A DNA stretch of 64,000 nucleotides from Linanthus parryae (Eukaryota; Streptophyta; Magnoliopsida; Ericales; Polemoniaceae): assembly GCA_023055425.1 (NCBI GenBank), contig JALGPY010000003.1, positions 71,027,491 to 71,091,490 on the forward strand, given 5' to 3'. A program made the position numbers and the translations under genes. Under the pieces are notes generated by a model that was given only the letters and a program-made list of their open reading frames with translations, did not search any database and was not told where the DNA came from. Positions 1-12,600 of the stretch are shown here, one piece after another (the first letter of the stretch is position 1; each line of letters starts with the position of its first letter).

Positions 1-2
1 AT

Positions 3-696
3 AGACCTCCATTATTCTGTGGTGATAACTTTTTGCATTGGAAGACATTGATGAAAATGTTCATCATAGATCAGGACATGGAACTATGATATATTATTGT
101 GAATGGGCCAAGCCTATTCTTTACTACTGTGGATGGTGTTAGAACTGTCAAATCTGATGAAGATCTCTCAGTTACTGAACTGGAAAAGGTATAAAAAAAT
201 TACAAAGCTTTGAACTTATTATATTGTGCTCTTAGTGCAGATGAGTTCAACAGAATATCCAACTGCAAGAATGCAAAGGTGATCTGGGATAAATTGACTG
301 TTACCTATGAAGGAACTAGCCAAGTCAAGCATACAAATATTAATATCCTTTTGAGGCATTATGAACTGTTTAAGATGAACTCTGATGAGTCCATCAAAGA
401 TATATTCAAAAGGTTTACAGATATTGTGAACAACTTGGAGTCTTTGGGGAAAGTATTCTCAAATGAAGAAAAAGTCAAGAAGATTCTCAAAAGTTCGCCT
501 AAAGCCAAATGGGAGCCTAAAACTACTGCTATTTAAGAAGCTCAGGATTTAAGCATTCTGGAACTTGATGATCTGCAAGGAAAGCTACTCACTCATGAGA
601 TCTCTATGAAGGAGGTTGATGGTGAATTGAGTGACAACATCAAGAATCTGGCACTCAAGGCAAAAGACAATGAAAAATCCCAAAGTCTTGAACTTG

Positions 697-737
<41 letters not shown>

Positions 738-1199
738 GCTTTAGCCTTGATTTCAAAAGCCTTGGCCAGAATTCTCAAGAAAAAAAGGAACTTTCGGAAC
801 AAGGATTACAACAAAGAGAAGTTCAGATCCTCAACCAGCAAGGATCAGAAAGGTAAGTCCTCTTCACAATCATATAAACCTAAAGTTATGAATCGCTATG
901 AATGTGGAGATGCAGATCACCTGGTGAGAGACTGTTCTCAAAAGAAAAAGAATAGACAATTTTCAAAGAAGGAAAATGACAACAGAAGGAAGAAGGCAAT
1001 GGTGGCCTCATTGAGTGATTCAGACTCCTCAGACTCAGATTCTGAGATGAGCAAGCCAATCTCTATTTAATGGCTGGACATCAAGAGGACCATTCTATTG
1101 AAAAGCCAATTGAAGACATGGTAAAAAAATCTCTTATCTAGTCCTCCTGATTTATTGCCGGAAATTCTCAAAAGCATGTTTTTAAATGAGGAGAGTTAC
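3..1199 (+). pseudogene. Element B gag, 5' portion (UBN2-type gag with zinc knuckle), broken
   Basis: Reading the frame that starts at base 3 gives a copia gag (UBN2/retrotran_gag family): the GDNFLHWKT region, then CALSADEF, AKVIWDKL and a long helical segment. It is interrupted by stops at 87-89 (TGA), 192-194 and 534-536 (TAA), each one C-to-T or G-to-A step from a sense codon. A run of aspartates (699-736) precedes a basic stretch and a zinc knuckle near 890-940, in which the first cysteine position reads Arg (RYEC...H...C), so the knuckle is incomplete. Near 1050 the frame shifts. The reading continues to base 1199 and resumes at 9634 after element A. Gag would form the virus-like particle; this copy cannot. 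Confidence 0.75.
699..736. repeat. (GAT)n microsatellite coding for poly-Asp
   Basis: About twelve uninterrupted GAT triplets lie in the gag reading frame of element B and encode an aspartate run next to a basic, lysine-rich region. Confidence 0.9.
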
Positions 1200-2635
1200 T
1201 GTTGGGTTTTGACGTAGGTAACGCAGCGGAATAACAAAAATAATCCTACTCAAAGCCCACCAAGGATCACAGGAAGAGACATCATAACATGATTAAGGAC
1301 ATAGAAGATGTGTACCTTTTGATTTGTGAGATCACACGAAGAATGATGTCCTCGTCTCTACGGTTGATCCACGTCTAGAGGTGAGATCTAGATTCTTCCT
1401 TCAATCAAGTGCTAGCTTGAACCTTGGAGGAAGAGGGATGAAGATCAAAGGCACAAAGCAACAAAGCAACAAAGGAGGGGCGGCCTCCCTTTGTGCCGTC
1501 GGGTAAGGGGGCGGACGGGGCTAGGGTTTCGGCCCTAGCTCTTGTCTTGCTCTCTCTTTTGCTCTCTCCCACTCTTTGTGTGTTATGAATAATAACTCAT
1601 GTAGTGGGAAGGAAGCTAGAGCCTCCTTTATATACTCCAACAACTCCTTGTTGTTTCCATAAAAGAGTTTTCTTGTTCTAGTAGGACTAGAACTATTCCC
1701 TTCCTTGCAAATCAGTCCTACTAAGTTTGCAAGGTGTTGCACAATGATCCTTCTATTAATTAATCCATATTAATTAATCCCAAATCTAGCTCTACTCTAT
1801 TTGACGTGTGACCCCATAGGTTTCTATATAGTTGGTAGTAACTATTACTAACATGGAGCGGTGTCTAGCAACACATCCATGCAACCCAACCAATAGAAAT
1901 AGTCAGTGATCCCGACAAACCTTTGTGCCCAATATGTCATATTGCATTATCCCTTTGTCTCCATATCCGGATTGGACACGAGACATAAATAGTCACACTC
2001 GTATATCCAATCCATAGTTCCTCGATCCTGGGAATATGCTTATGCTTGCAGATAACATTAATATCTCTATATTAATTTATCTGAGTCTGGCCAGACATTC
2101 AATAAGCCTCATCCCTCGAGTGGCCGTGGATATTTACCCCCATTATGTGGGAGGGACAAATCCTATCTACATCACTACGATCTCTAAGCTTGCTTCCTAT
2201 CACGCCCGATAGCCACCTTTATGATTACCCAGTTACGGTGTAACGTTTGATAACATCAAAGCGCAATATTCCACAACTAGAGTATCTAGTGACTTCAAGT
2301 CCAAGGATTGCAATAATATTAGCACTACGAAAAGCGATTGTGACTTCACATAATCTAATGTATCCTTTTCGTCGTGGGTCAATCCAGTATGCCATTACTC
2401 CTAATGCATACCCATGTGTTAGACTTGATATCTCCATATCAATCTACCCACATACTAGTCTATATTTGATTGTCCTATTAATCAATATAATGGACTAGGG
2501 ACATTTAAGATAAATAACACAACTTATCTAAGGACTTCATTATATTAAATATCGCCATAAATAATAAATGAATATTCTAGCCAAAACATTGTTCATACTA
2601 AATCTACGATTGCCTCTAGGGCATCTATTCCAACA
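1200..2635 (-). repeat. LTR of element A (3' LTR in element orientation)
   Basis: 1436 bp, TGTTGGG...CCAACA. It is the copy adjoining the polypurine tract, so it is the downstream LTR of the - strand element. It carries the TATA box TATATAAA (complement of 1627-1634) and, 90-180 nt downstream of it in the transcript, palindromes at 1521-1538 and 1450-1497. Short open frames inside it repeat exactly in the other LTR and are not genes. Confidence 0.95.
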
Positions 2636-2648
2636 GTCTCCCACTTGC
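2636..2648 (-). other. Polypurine tract of element A
   Basis: Directly inside the left LTR, the - strand reads AAGTGGGAGAC before TGTTGG. This purine-rich primer for plus-strand DNA synthesis overlaps the end of pol almost completely: only about 14 bp separate the pol stop from the LTR. Element C has the same arrangement at 20369-20381. Confidence 0.85.
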
Positions 2649-2649
2649 A

Positions 2650-5600
2650 CTAGAGCCAATCTGGCGCATCTCGTATGCCTATAGATCTGGCGTGCCCTTC
2701 ATGCTTTCGCTGCGCAAGAGGTTTCGTGAGCGGATCTGACACGTTGTCATCTGTCGGAATCTTGCATATCTTCACATCTCCTCGATCGATCATATCACGA
2801 ATAAGATGGAATCTCCTAAGTACATGCTTTGACTTTTGGTGCGATCTTGGTTCCTTTGCTTGTGCGATTGCCCCAGAGTTGTCACAGTACAACTCTACGG
2901 GATCCACTATGCTAGGGACCACACCGAGCTCAGTGATAAACTTCTTTATCCATACTGCCTCTTTTGCTGCTTCCGCAGCAGCGATGTACTCAGCTTCTGT
3001 TGTAGAATCAGCAACTGTGCCTTGCTTGGAACTCTTCCAGCTCACAGCTCCTCCATTCAGGCAAAACACGTATCCAGACTACGATCTGTAATCATCCTTG
3101 TCGGTTTGGAAGCTTGCGTCAGTGTAACCCTTTACACTTAGCTCTTCCATTCCTCCAAATATCAAGAACACATCCTTAGTTCTTCTCAAGTACTTTAGGA
3201 TGTTCTTGACAGCAATCCAGTGACTCTCACCCGGATTGGACTGGTATCTGCTCACCATACTCAATGCGTATGATACGTCTGGTCTAGTACATAGCATGGC
3301 GTACATGATGGATCCTATGGCCGAAGCATAGGGTATCCTACTCATGCGGTCCTTCTCCATCTCGTTGGAGGGACAGTCATTCTTGGAAAGAGTGACTCCA
3401 TGTGACATGGGCAAGAATCCCTTCTTGGAATCTTGCATGTTGAACCTCTTCAACACCTTGTCAATATATGTACTCTGACTTAGGCCAAGCAACCTTTTAG
3501 ATCTATCTCTATAGATCTTTATACCCAGTATATAGGCTGCGTCTCCTAAGTCTTTCATTGCAAAGCACTTTCCTAGCCAATCTTTCACAGATTGCAGAGT
3601 AGGAATATCATTGCCAATGATTAGTATGTCATCCACATACAAGACCAGAAATACTATAGAGCTCCCACTAACCTTCTTGTAAACACAAGGCTCATCTTCG
3701 TTCTTGATGAAGCCAAACTCTTTGACCGCGTCATCAAAACGTCGATTCCAGCTCCTAGAAGCTTGCTTTAATCCATAAATGGATCTTTGCAGCTTACAGA
3801 CTTTATTGGCATTCTCTGGATCCTCAAAACCCTCTGGTTGTGTCATGTACACATCCTCAAGGAGGTTTCCATAAAGGAACGCTGTTTTGACATCCATTTG
3901 CCAAATCTCATAGTCATAGTATGCTGCAATAGCAAGTAAGATTCGAATGGATTTAGTCATGGCGACTGGTGAAAAGGTCTCATCATAGTCAATACCATGA
4001 ATCTGTCTATAACCTTTGGCCACCAATCGCCCCTTATAGGCAACTACCTTGCCATCCATGTCGGTCTTCTTCTTGAAGACCCACTTGCACCCTATGGGTC
4101 GAGCCCCTTCGGGTGGTTCCACCAAAGTCCATACTTTGTTGGTGTACATGGAATCCATTTCGGATCTCATGGCTTCTAGCCACTTCTTAGAGTCTGGGCC
4201 ATTCATGGCTTCTCCATAGTTTGCAGGCTCATCATCCATGAGTGGTACGTCATCGGGCTCAGTCACGAGAAGTCCATACCTCTCTGGCTCATGACGCACT
4301 CTTCCTGATCTACGGAGTTCCTGTGTTACTTGAACAGGTTCTTCCACAACTTCTTGTGGTTCCTGTTCATGTTCCATTATCGGTTCAGTGGTTTGTGGTT
4401 CATGAATTTCTTCAAGTTCTACAACCCTCCCACTTGCTTCTTTAGAGACTAGTTCTCTTTCTAGAAACACGCCGGTCCGAGCAACAAACACTTTGTTTTC
4501 GGTAGGGTTATAGAAGTAATATCCTTTAGTTTCCTTAGGATATCCCACAAACTTACACTTATCCGCTTTAGGCCCGAGCTTGTCTGTTTGTAAACGTTTT
4601 ACATACACGTCGCAGCCCCAAATCTTCATAAACGACACTATGGGACGCCTCCCAGTCCATATCTCATATGGCGTCTTCATGACTGATTTGGATGGAACAC
4701 GGTTAATGGTAAAAGCTGCAGTCATTAGAGCATGTCCCCAAAAGGATATCGGAAGATCTGTTTGAGACATCATAGATCGCACCATATCTAATAAAGTGCG
4801 ATTCCTCCTCTCGGATACACCATTCCATTGTGGTGTTCCGGGTGGAGTGAGCTGGGATACAATCCCACACTCTCTAAGATACTCATCAAACTCTTGGCTT
4901 AAGTATTCTCCTCCACGATCCGATCGTAGGGCTTTAATACTCTTGCCAAGTTGCTTCTCTACTTCACTCTTGAATTCTTTGAACAATTCAAAGGATTCGG
5001 ATTTGGCCTTCATAAGGTATACAAATCCATATCTACTGAAATCATCAGTAAATGTGATGAAGTAGGTATAACCACCTCTGGCAGGCGTGGGGAATGGTCC
5101 GCATACATCAGTATGTATGAGTGCCAATAACTCACTAGTCCGCTCGCCTTTCTTATTGAAAGGGGACTTTGTCATTTTTCCCAATAAACAAGATTCACAT
5201 GTCTCATATGATTCCAAATCAAATGAGTCTAGAAGTCCATCCTTATGGAGTCTAGATATGCGTTTCTCATTTATATGGCCTAAACGACAGTGCCATAGAT
5301 ATGTAGGATTTAAATCATTAGTTTTAATCCTTTTAGTATTTATGTTATAGATTGGATTATTTAGATCAAGGATATACAATCCATTAGACAAATGCGCACT
5401 ACAATAGTGCATACTATCAAAATAAATGGAGCAACACTTGTCCTTTATTGAAATAGAAAAACCTTTCTCGTCCAAACAAGAAACGGAAATAATGTTTCTG
5501 CTCATGGCAGGCACATAAAAGCAATTGTCTAATTCTAAAATAAGTCCAGAAGGCAAAGATAGCTCATAAACGCCTACAGCTAATGCAGCAACCCTTGCTC

Positions 5601-6585
5601 CATTCCCGACGCGCAAGTCTATCTCCCCTTTTCGCAATTTTCTACTTCTTTTCAAATCCTGCACATTACGACAAATGTGAGAACCACATCCGGTATCTAA
5701 TACCCAGGATGATGAAATAGAAAGATTGACGTCTATAACATAAATACCTGGTGGTGGTGGAATCACTATTCCAAGCTTCTTATCCTCCAGATATTTAGGG
5801 AAATTCCTCCTCCAGTGACCCGGCTGGCTGCAGTAGTGACATTCACCTTTAGCCACGCCTCCACTAGGCTTTAGGGCATCCTTGGATTTCGCAACTTTCT
5901 TGCGTTTTCCTTTTGAAGTAGATGCAACTGACTTGCCCTTCTTCTTGTGTACCATCATTATGGCCTTGCCCTTGCTTTTATTGATGCTTTGCTCAGCTGT
6001 CTTTAGCATGTTCAATAAGTCTGGCAAAGACTTGTTGATCTCGTTCATATTATAGTTCATAATGAACTGATTATAACTGTCAGGCAACGACTGCAAGACG
6101 AGATCAGTCGCCAAGTCCTGGCCGAGTGGGAACCCCAGTCTCTCAAGGTTCTCTATGTACCCGATCATTCGGAGTACATGAGGGCCTACTGGATTCCCCT
6201 CTGCAAGACTACTTTTGAACAATGCTTTAGACACTTCATAGCGCTCATGCCTTGCCTGTTCCTGAAACAATTGTTTCAAGTGTCTGATCATATCATAGGC
6301 TTCCATGTTCTCGTGTTGCTTCTGAAGCTCACCAGTCATGGTACAAAGCATGAGGCAAGTCACGTCATTAGAATCATCAATATGTTTCTGACGTGCCCTT
6401 ACTTCCGCTAATAGAGACTCATCTTGTGGTGGGTCTGGAATTGGAGTGTCCAAGACGTACAGCTTCTTTTCTTGCTTGAGGACAATCCTCAAGTTTCTGT
6501 ACCAGTCAAGGAAATTTGTTCCAGACAATTTATCCTTCTCAAGGACAGATCGTAGGGATGAACTCGATGCGTTGTTGTTTGCCAT
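2650..6585 (-). pseudogene. Element A gag-pol polyprotein, one nonsense codon in RNase H and a damaged zinc knuckle
   Basis: The ATG at 6585 (MANNNASSSS...) follows an AT-rich leader and matches the starts in elements C and D; the frame is also open a little upstream but without an ATG. Approximate domains by residue: UBN2 gag 20-200; zinc knuckle near 247 (CHYCSQPGHWRRN, but the last Cys is Phe; element C keeps Cys); protease near 295 (LDTGCGSH); integrase HHCC then Asp 492, Asp 555 and Glu 590 (HTDVCG, LRSDRGGEY, NGVSERRNR); reverse transcriptase YVDD near 985; RNase H from about 1158. A TAG at 3079-3081, one step from CAG, ends the frame just after the first RNase H aspartate. The same frame continues to 2650 with the remaining catalytic Glu and Asp. 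As it stands the product lacks most of RNase H, needed to degrade template RNA. Confidence 0.92.
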
Positions 6586-8192
6586 TTGGAATTCTACAAA
6601 ACGAGAAATATGCAATTTAGTATTTTGAACAATTTAACTATATTTAACAATGGCTAGATCATTAAATATAGCTCCCACTATTTTTCTCGGTTTAATAGCC
6701 CTCACTATTAAAGCGGAAAATATCTTAATATTTTCTAGTGGGTCCAAGATCCTTATTTCACTTCTTCTTGAGCTTGCTTTGGCAAGTCACCCAAGAATTG
6801 GTTATTTAGGTAGGAACCATTCCAATTGCATCCCATGCAACTCTTGGTCCAATTAGGTGAATAAATTTCTTTTATTCTTTATCCAATTGGATAACTCCTA
6901 ATTGTCATGCCTCTAAGCTCATCAATCCAATTGATTCTTGCCTAGTTGCGTCCAACCTCTTGTTTTCAACATACACGCATTACTAGCTTGCGTCGTCCGC
7001 AACACATCATGAAAAATTAAAATCGCCTTGCTTTGGCAAGCCCGAATTTTAATAGTCCATGATCATGAAGGGTGTTTTGGCAAGAGAAGGAAAAACGCAA
7101 TATTTAATTGAGGGATTTCTTTTAATTCGTTTGGTTGATCTTTATCAACATGGTCTACTTATTTGGATTGGGCTATCCACAATAAAAGACCAACCTTGTT
7201 TATTATTATCTTGTTATCGTTTTGCTTGTAGCGCCATACACACAAAATAAATAACAAGGCATGAATAATAAACATCCACAAAAATAAAAAAAAACGTGGC
7301 ATGGATATGGCCTCTAGACTAATGATATTATCAAGCCAATGATAATATCTAATTGCCCTAAAGTGCCGAGCTCATCTCCATGTGCTCCACCATAGCTGCG
7401 CGCCTAGGGATGTCTTTTGGCTCCTTTGGTTCTCCAGTCTTCTTCTCCATGCTCTTGGCTATCATCTAAATATTTCTAATTCTAGCCTAATATCTAGAAT
7501 AAATAAATAATAAAAGCCTCACATGTCGAGGAGAAAAAGAACGACTCGCAGGCCGTAAAACTTAATTAATTATTACATTAATTTGATCAGCTCGCAGGCC
7601 GTAAACCAAACCACAAAACAATAAACATCCACAATCCTAGGCCATATCCATCCACCATGCAATAAAGCACATAATACAGTTAAAACCAATTTTTAACGCG
7701 CTTGTTTAATTTTAATGAAATTGGGTAACTAGGGTTTCACAACGGTCCAAAGGGTTCAAGCCAACAAGTGGCCCGAACCCTAGGACCGCCGCACGCCTAA
7801 GGGGGCCGCGGCCTTGCTTGGCGCCCAAGGGAGGGGCGGGCGGCTAGGGTTTCGGCCCTAGTCCCCTTCCTCCTTCCTTGTTGCCCAAGCAAGGTTGTTT
7901 CCATATGGATTTAATTCCATAATTTTGTTTCCATAATTGAAAACCCCTTTTCAATCATGTGCCCATGAACCCTAATTTTTCAAGAACCCAATTATTCACA
8001 TCATATGTGATTAAACTCACCAATTCTAACATCCAATGTTAAATTGGGTCTTGTTTGATTGAATCAAATTCAATATTGCATCTACTATGCCAATTTTTCA
8101 GTTTTCGCGTAATAAACAATAATACGGTGTATGAACTGAAATCGTAAACACATAATATCATGTTATGCTCTACAACCAGGCTCTGATACCAC
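6586..8192 (-). other. Element A 5' leader (untranslated)
   Basis: 1.6 kb between LTR and gag start with no gene. It contains two copies of CTCGCAGGCCGTAAA (7545-7559 and 7591-7605, given on the + strand), a motif also found in the leaders of C, D and H. A second copy of the LTR hairpin CTAGGG-TTTCGG-CCCTAG lies at 7844-7861, in a GC-rich patch (7790-7870) unlike the AT-rich rest. Confidence 0.8.
8175..8191 (-). promoter_or_regulatory. Primer-binding site of element A (initiator tRNA-Met)
   Basis: The - strand reads TGGTATCAGAGCCTGG one base inside the LTR. TGGTATCAGAGC is the standard copia site complementary to the 3' end of initiator tRNA-Met, where minus-strand DNA synthesis starts. Confidence 0.95.
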
Positions 8193-9628
8193 TGTTGGGT
8201 TTTGACGTAGGTAACGCAGCGGAATAACAAAAATAATCCTACTCAAAGCCCACCAAGGATCACAGGAAGAGACATCATAACATGATTAAGGACATAGAAG
8301 ATGTGTACCTTTTGATTTGTGAGATCACACGAAGAATGATGTCCTCGTCTCTACGGTTGATCCACGTCTAGAGGTGAGATCTAGATTCTTCCTTCAATCA
8401 AGTGCTAGCTTGAACCTTGGAGGAAGAGGGATGAAGATCAAAGGCACAAAGCAACAAAGCAACAAAGGAGGGGCGGCCTCCCTTTGTGCCGTCGGGTAAG
8501 GGGGCGGACGGGGCTAGGGTTTCGGCCCTAGCTCTTGTCTTGCTCTCTCTTTTGCTCTCTCCCACTCTTTGTGTGTTATGAATAATAACTCATGTAGTGG
8601 GAAGGAAGCTAGAGCCTCCTTTATATACTCCAACAACTCCTTGTTGTTTCCATAAAAGAGTTTTCTTGTTCTAGTAGGACTAGAACTATTCCCTTCCTTG
8701 CAAATCAGTCCTACTAAGTTTGCAAGGTGTTGCACAATGATCCTTCTATTAATTAATCCATATTAATTAATCCCAAATCTAGCTCTACTCTATTTGACGT
8801 GTGACCCCATAGGTTTCTATATAGTTGGTAGTAACTATTACTAACATGGAGCGGTGTCTAGCAACACATCCATGCAACCCAACCAATAGAAATAGTCAGT
8901 GATCCCGACAAACCTTTGTGCCCAATATGTCATATTGCATTATCCCTTTGTCTCCATATCCGGATTGGACACGAGACATAAATAGTCACACTCGTATATC
9001 CAATCCATAGTTCCTCGATCATGGGAATATGCTTATGCTTGCAGATAACATTAATATCTCTATATTAATTTATCTGAGTCTGGCCAGACATTCAATAAGC
9101 CTCATCCCTCGAGTGGCCGTGGATATTTACCCCCATTATGTGGGAGGGACAAATCCTATCTACATCACTACGATCTCTAAGCTTGCTTCCTATCACGCCC
9201 GATAGCCACCTTTATGATTACCCAGTTACGGTGTAACGTTTGATAACATCAAAGCGCAATATTCCACAACTAGAGTATCTAGTGACTTCAAGTCCAAGGA
9301 TTGCAATAATATTAGCACTACGAAAAGCGATTGTGACTTCACATAATCTAATGTATCCTTTTCGTCGTGGGTCAATCCAGTATGCCATTACTCCTAATGC
9401 ATACCCATGTGTTAGACTTGATATCTCCATATCAATCTACCCACATACTAGTCTATATTTGATTGTCCTATTAATCAATATAATGGACTAGGGACATTTA
9501 AGATAAATAACACAACTTATCTAAGGACTTCATTATATTAAATATCGCCATAAATAATAAATGAATATTCTAGCCAAAACATTGTTCATACTAAATCTAC
9601 GATTGCCTCTAGGGCATCTATTCCAACA
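8193..9628 (-). repeat. LTR of element A (5' LTR in element orientation, carries the promoter)
   Basis: 1436 bp, identical to the other LTR except for one base noticed at 9021. It adjoins the primer site, so it is the promoter LTR. Its TATA box TATATAAA is the complement of 8620-8627, and the palindromes recur at 8443-8490 and 8514-8531. Confidence 0.95.
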
Positions 9629-9633
9629 GTTAC

Positions 9634-12600
9634 ATGAATGAGATTGATTCTTTGAAAATAAAGGTTCATAAGCAGGAAAAAGAAAATTAAGATTTGGTTT
9701 TTCAAAAAAATGTCTTGAAGCTACTAAGTTAAAAATTGAGAGTGACTTCAAAGCCTTGGACAGTAGATTCAAAGCTTTGAAATCACAAGTCAAAGAAGTA
9801 GTTGATCAAAACACTATTTTAACTGACAAGTTTGTTGATCTAAAAAATCTATTTGATGATTTAGAACAACAAAATACTTCATTGACTAGTAAGCTTCAAG
9901 AATCCAAGAAAATTCTTTCAAATTTTGTTGGCTCAGAACCAAATTTAAGAGTCATTCTTGGAGGAAGTCTGCAGTCTGTTCACAAAAGTAGAATTGAATA
10001 TAATCCAGAGTTCCAAGAAAAATCCAAAACACATTTGTGAAAGCAGGAAGAAGACATTCACCAAAGTGTCATTATTGTTGTAAAATTGGACATGTAAAAG
10101 TAACTTGCCCCTTTAGAAGGACAGAACCTCACATAATGAGGAACATCTATCCTTATCAACTTAAGGGACAAGTGAAACAGATTTGGGTTCCAAAAGGAGT
10201 TAGACCACCTAACATGGTTAACTCTGAGTATGAATCCAAATTCTAGACTTGGTCTAATAGCCTGTTAAGGCATTGATTGAATTTTGCAGGATGTCACCAA
10301 ACCTTTGAAAGATCGGAAATGGATATTGGATAGTGGATGTTCCAGACATATGAGTGGAAAGAAATCTTTATTCACAGTGCTCAAAGAGCAATCAGAGGGA
10401 ACAATCACACTTGGTGACAAAGCAAAGTGCAACATAATTGGTATCGGAAGTGTTGGTAACAATTCTACATATTCAATTTCTGATGTTCATTTAGTTGATG
10501 GTCTTAAGTATAATTTATAGAGTATTTCCCAGCATCGTGACAAGGGTAATAAGGTAGTTTTTTATAAGGAGAAATGTGTGGTGCAAGATGAAAAATCAGG
10601 CAATTGCATACTCACTGCTCCTAGGTCACATAATGTTTATGCACTGTGCACTGACAAAGTTGCAATTGATAGTCTGAAGTGTCTCAAAACTTTGAAGGAT
10701 GACTCAAAACTATGGCACGGAAATTTTGGTCATATAAGCATGCATTCTTTGAATAAGCTCATCTCAAAAGATCTGGTAAGGCGATTACCAATCCTGAAAT
10801 TCAAGGATGATGAGTTTTGTAAGGCATGTACTCAAGGTAAACAAACCAGAAGCTCATTCAAGCCAAAGAATTTTGTAAGGTCTGGAAATGTTGCATATGG
10901 ACTTGTGTGGTCCTATGAGGGTTGAAACACCCATAGGTAAGAGATATATGCTTGTTGTAGTTTAAGATTTCTGTAGATATACTTGGGTTATGTTTATTAG
11001 AGAAAAGTCTGAAGCATTATCTCAATTTTCTAAACTTTGCAAAGAGCTTCAAACTTTGAAAAATTTACCTGTTGCATCTATTAGAAGTGATCATGGTAGG
11101 GAATTTGATCAACTTGAATTTAATTTTTTTTGTGCAAAGCATGGCATCTCACACAACTTTCCTGCACCTAGAACTCCTCAGCAAAATGGAGTAGTTGAGA
11201 GGAAAAATATGACAATTGAAGACATGTCTAGAACCATGCTACTTGAAAGTAATTTGCTAAAATCTTTGTGGGCATAAGCTGTTAATACTGCCAACTATGT
11301 GCTCAATAGATGTTGGATCAGGCCAATTTTAAAGAAAACCCCTTATGAACTGTTTAAAGGCAGGAAGCCTAGTGTTGCTTACTTTAAGCATTTTGGCTGT
11401 ACTTGTTTTGTGCATAACAATGGCAAAGATAATCTTGGTAAACTTCATGCTAGAAGTGATGATGGTGTGTTTCTTGGTTATTCTCAAACTAGAAAGGCTT
11501 ACAGGATTTACAATAAGAGATCTAAGATTGTAGAGGAGAGTATTCATGTTGTTTTTGATGAAAGTACTGATTATTCTCTAAGTGAAAGTTCTGCAGATCT
11601 TAGTTTGAATAAATATGAGGCTGATGAAGACCTTGAGAAAGTCAGCAAGAGAAAAACTAAGCATAAAAAACTTTCAGAAGAATCTCAAGGCCTTGAACCC
11701 CCTGCTGAGCCAAAATCTCAAAGCCTTGAGACTGAGATTGACAGGAAATATGATGCTCCTTCTACTGTATCAAAAACTCAAAGCCTTGAAGGTCCATACA
11801 CTTGGACACCCAGAAAGAAGTTCAAATATCTCTCAGATCATCCTGCTGAGAATATTATATCAGATCCAACAACTGGAACTTAGAGAAGAGGTCAATTGAG
11901 AAATCTGTGTGCATTCAGTGCTATTGTATCACTCATTGAGCCCAAAAATGCAAAAGAAGTACTAGAAGATGCAGACTAGATCATTGCAATGCAAAATGAG
12001 ATGAATGAGTTTGAAAGAAACAAGTTTTGGAATTTGGTTCCTAGACCAAAGGATCAATCAGTGATTGGAACGAGATGGGTGATCAGAAATAAGCTTGATG
12101 AAAAAGGTAAGGTTGTGAGAAACAAAGCAAGACTGGTTGCACATGGATACAATCAAGATGAAGGTATTGATTATGAGGAAACATTTTCCCATGTTGCAAG
12201 GTTAGAAGCTATTAGAATACTTCTTGCATTTGCATCACATAATCACATAAAACTTTTCCAAATGGATGTCAAATGTGCTTTTCTGAATGGTTATTTACAA
12301 GAAGAAGTATTTGTTGCTCAACCACCTGGTTTTGAAAATGACACCTTTCCTGATTAGGTATACAAACTGTACAAAGCCTTATATGGACCTAAGCAAGCTC
12401 CAAGAGCTTGGTATGACAGACTCTCAAAAATTTTGTTCGAAAATGGTTTTAAGAGAGGTCTGGTTGATAAAACTATTTTTATCAAAAATCATGAAAAAGA
12501 TATGTTAGTTGTTCAGATATATGTAGATGATATTCTATTTGGTGCTACTAATGATGCTCTTTCAAAAGAGTTTTCAATTCTAATGTGCATGGAATTTGAA

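Larger units (their letters stand above)
1200..9628 (-). mobile_element. Complete Ty1/copia LTR retrotransposon A, young, nested in element B
   Basis: Two 1436-bp direct repeats (1200-2635 and 8193-9628) begin TGTTGGG and end CCAACA. They are flanked by the 5-bp target duplication GTTAC (1195-1199 and 9629-9633). On the - strand the order is LTR, primer-binding site matching initiator tRNA-Met, leader of about 1.6 kb, gag-pol, polypurine tract, LTR. Comparing the two LTRs by eye I found one substitution (C at 2028, A at 9021) and no length difference, so the insertion is recent. The 8.4-kb length, long LTRs and single gag-pol frame fit a Tork/Angela-like copia element, but lineage needs a reverse-transcriptase tree. 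Confidence 0.95.

Noticed and set aside
1521..2498. Short open frames in the A LTRs, repeated at 8514-9491
   Set aside because: Same in both LTRs and in divergent relatives only as non-coding sequence; they overlap TATA box and hairpins.
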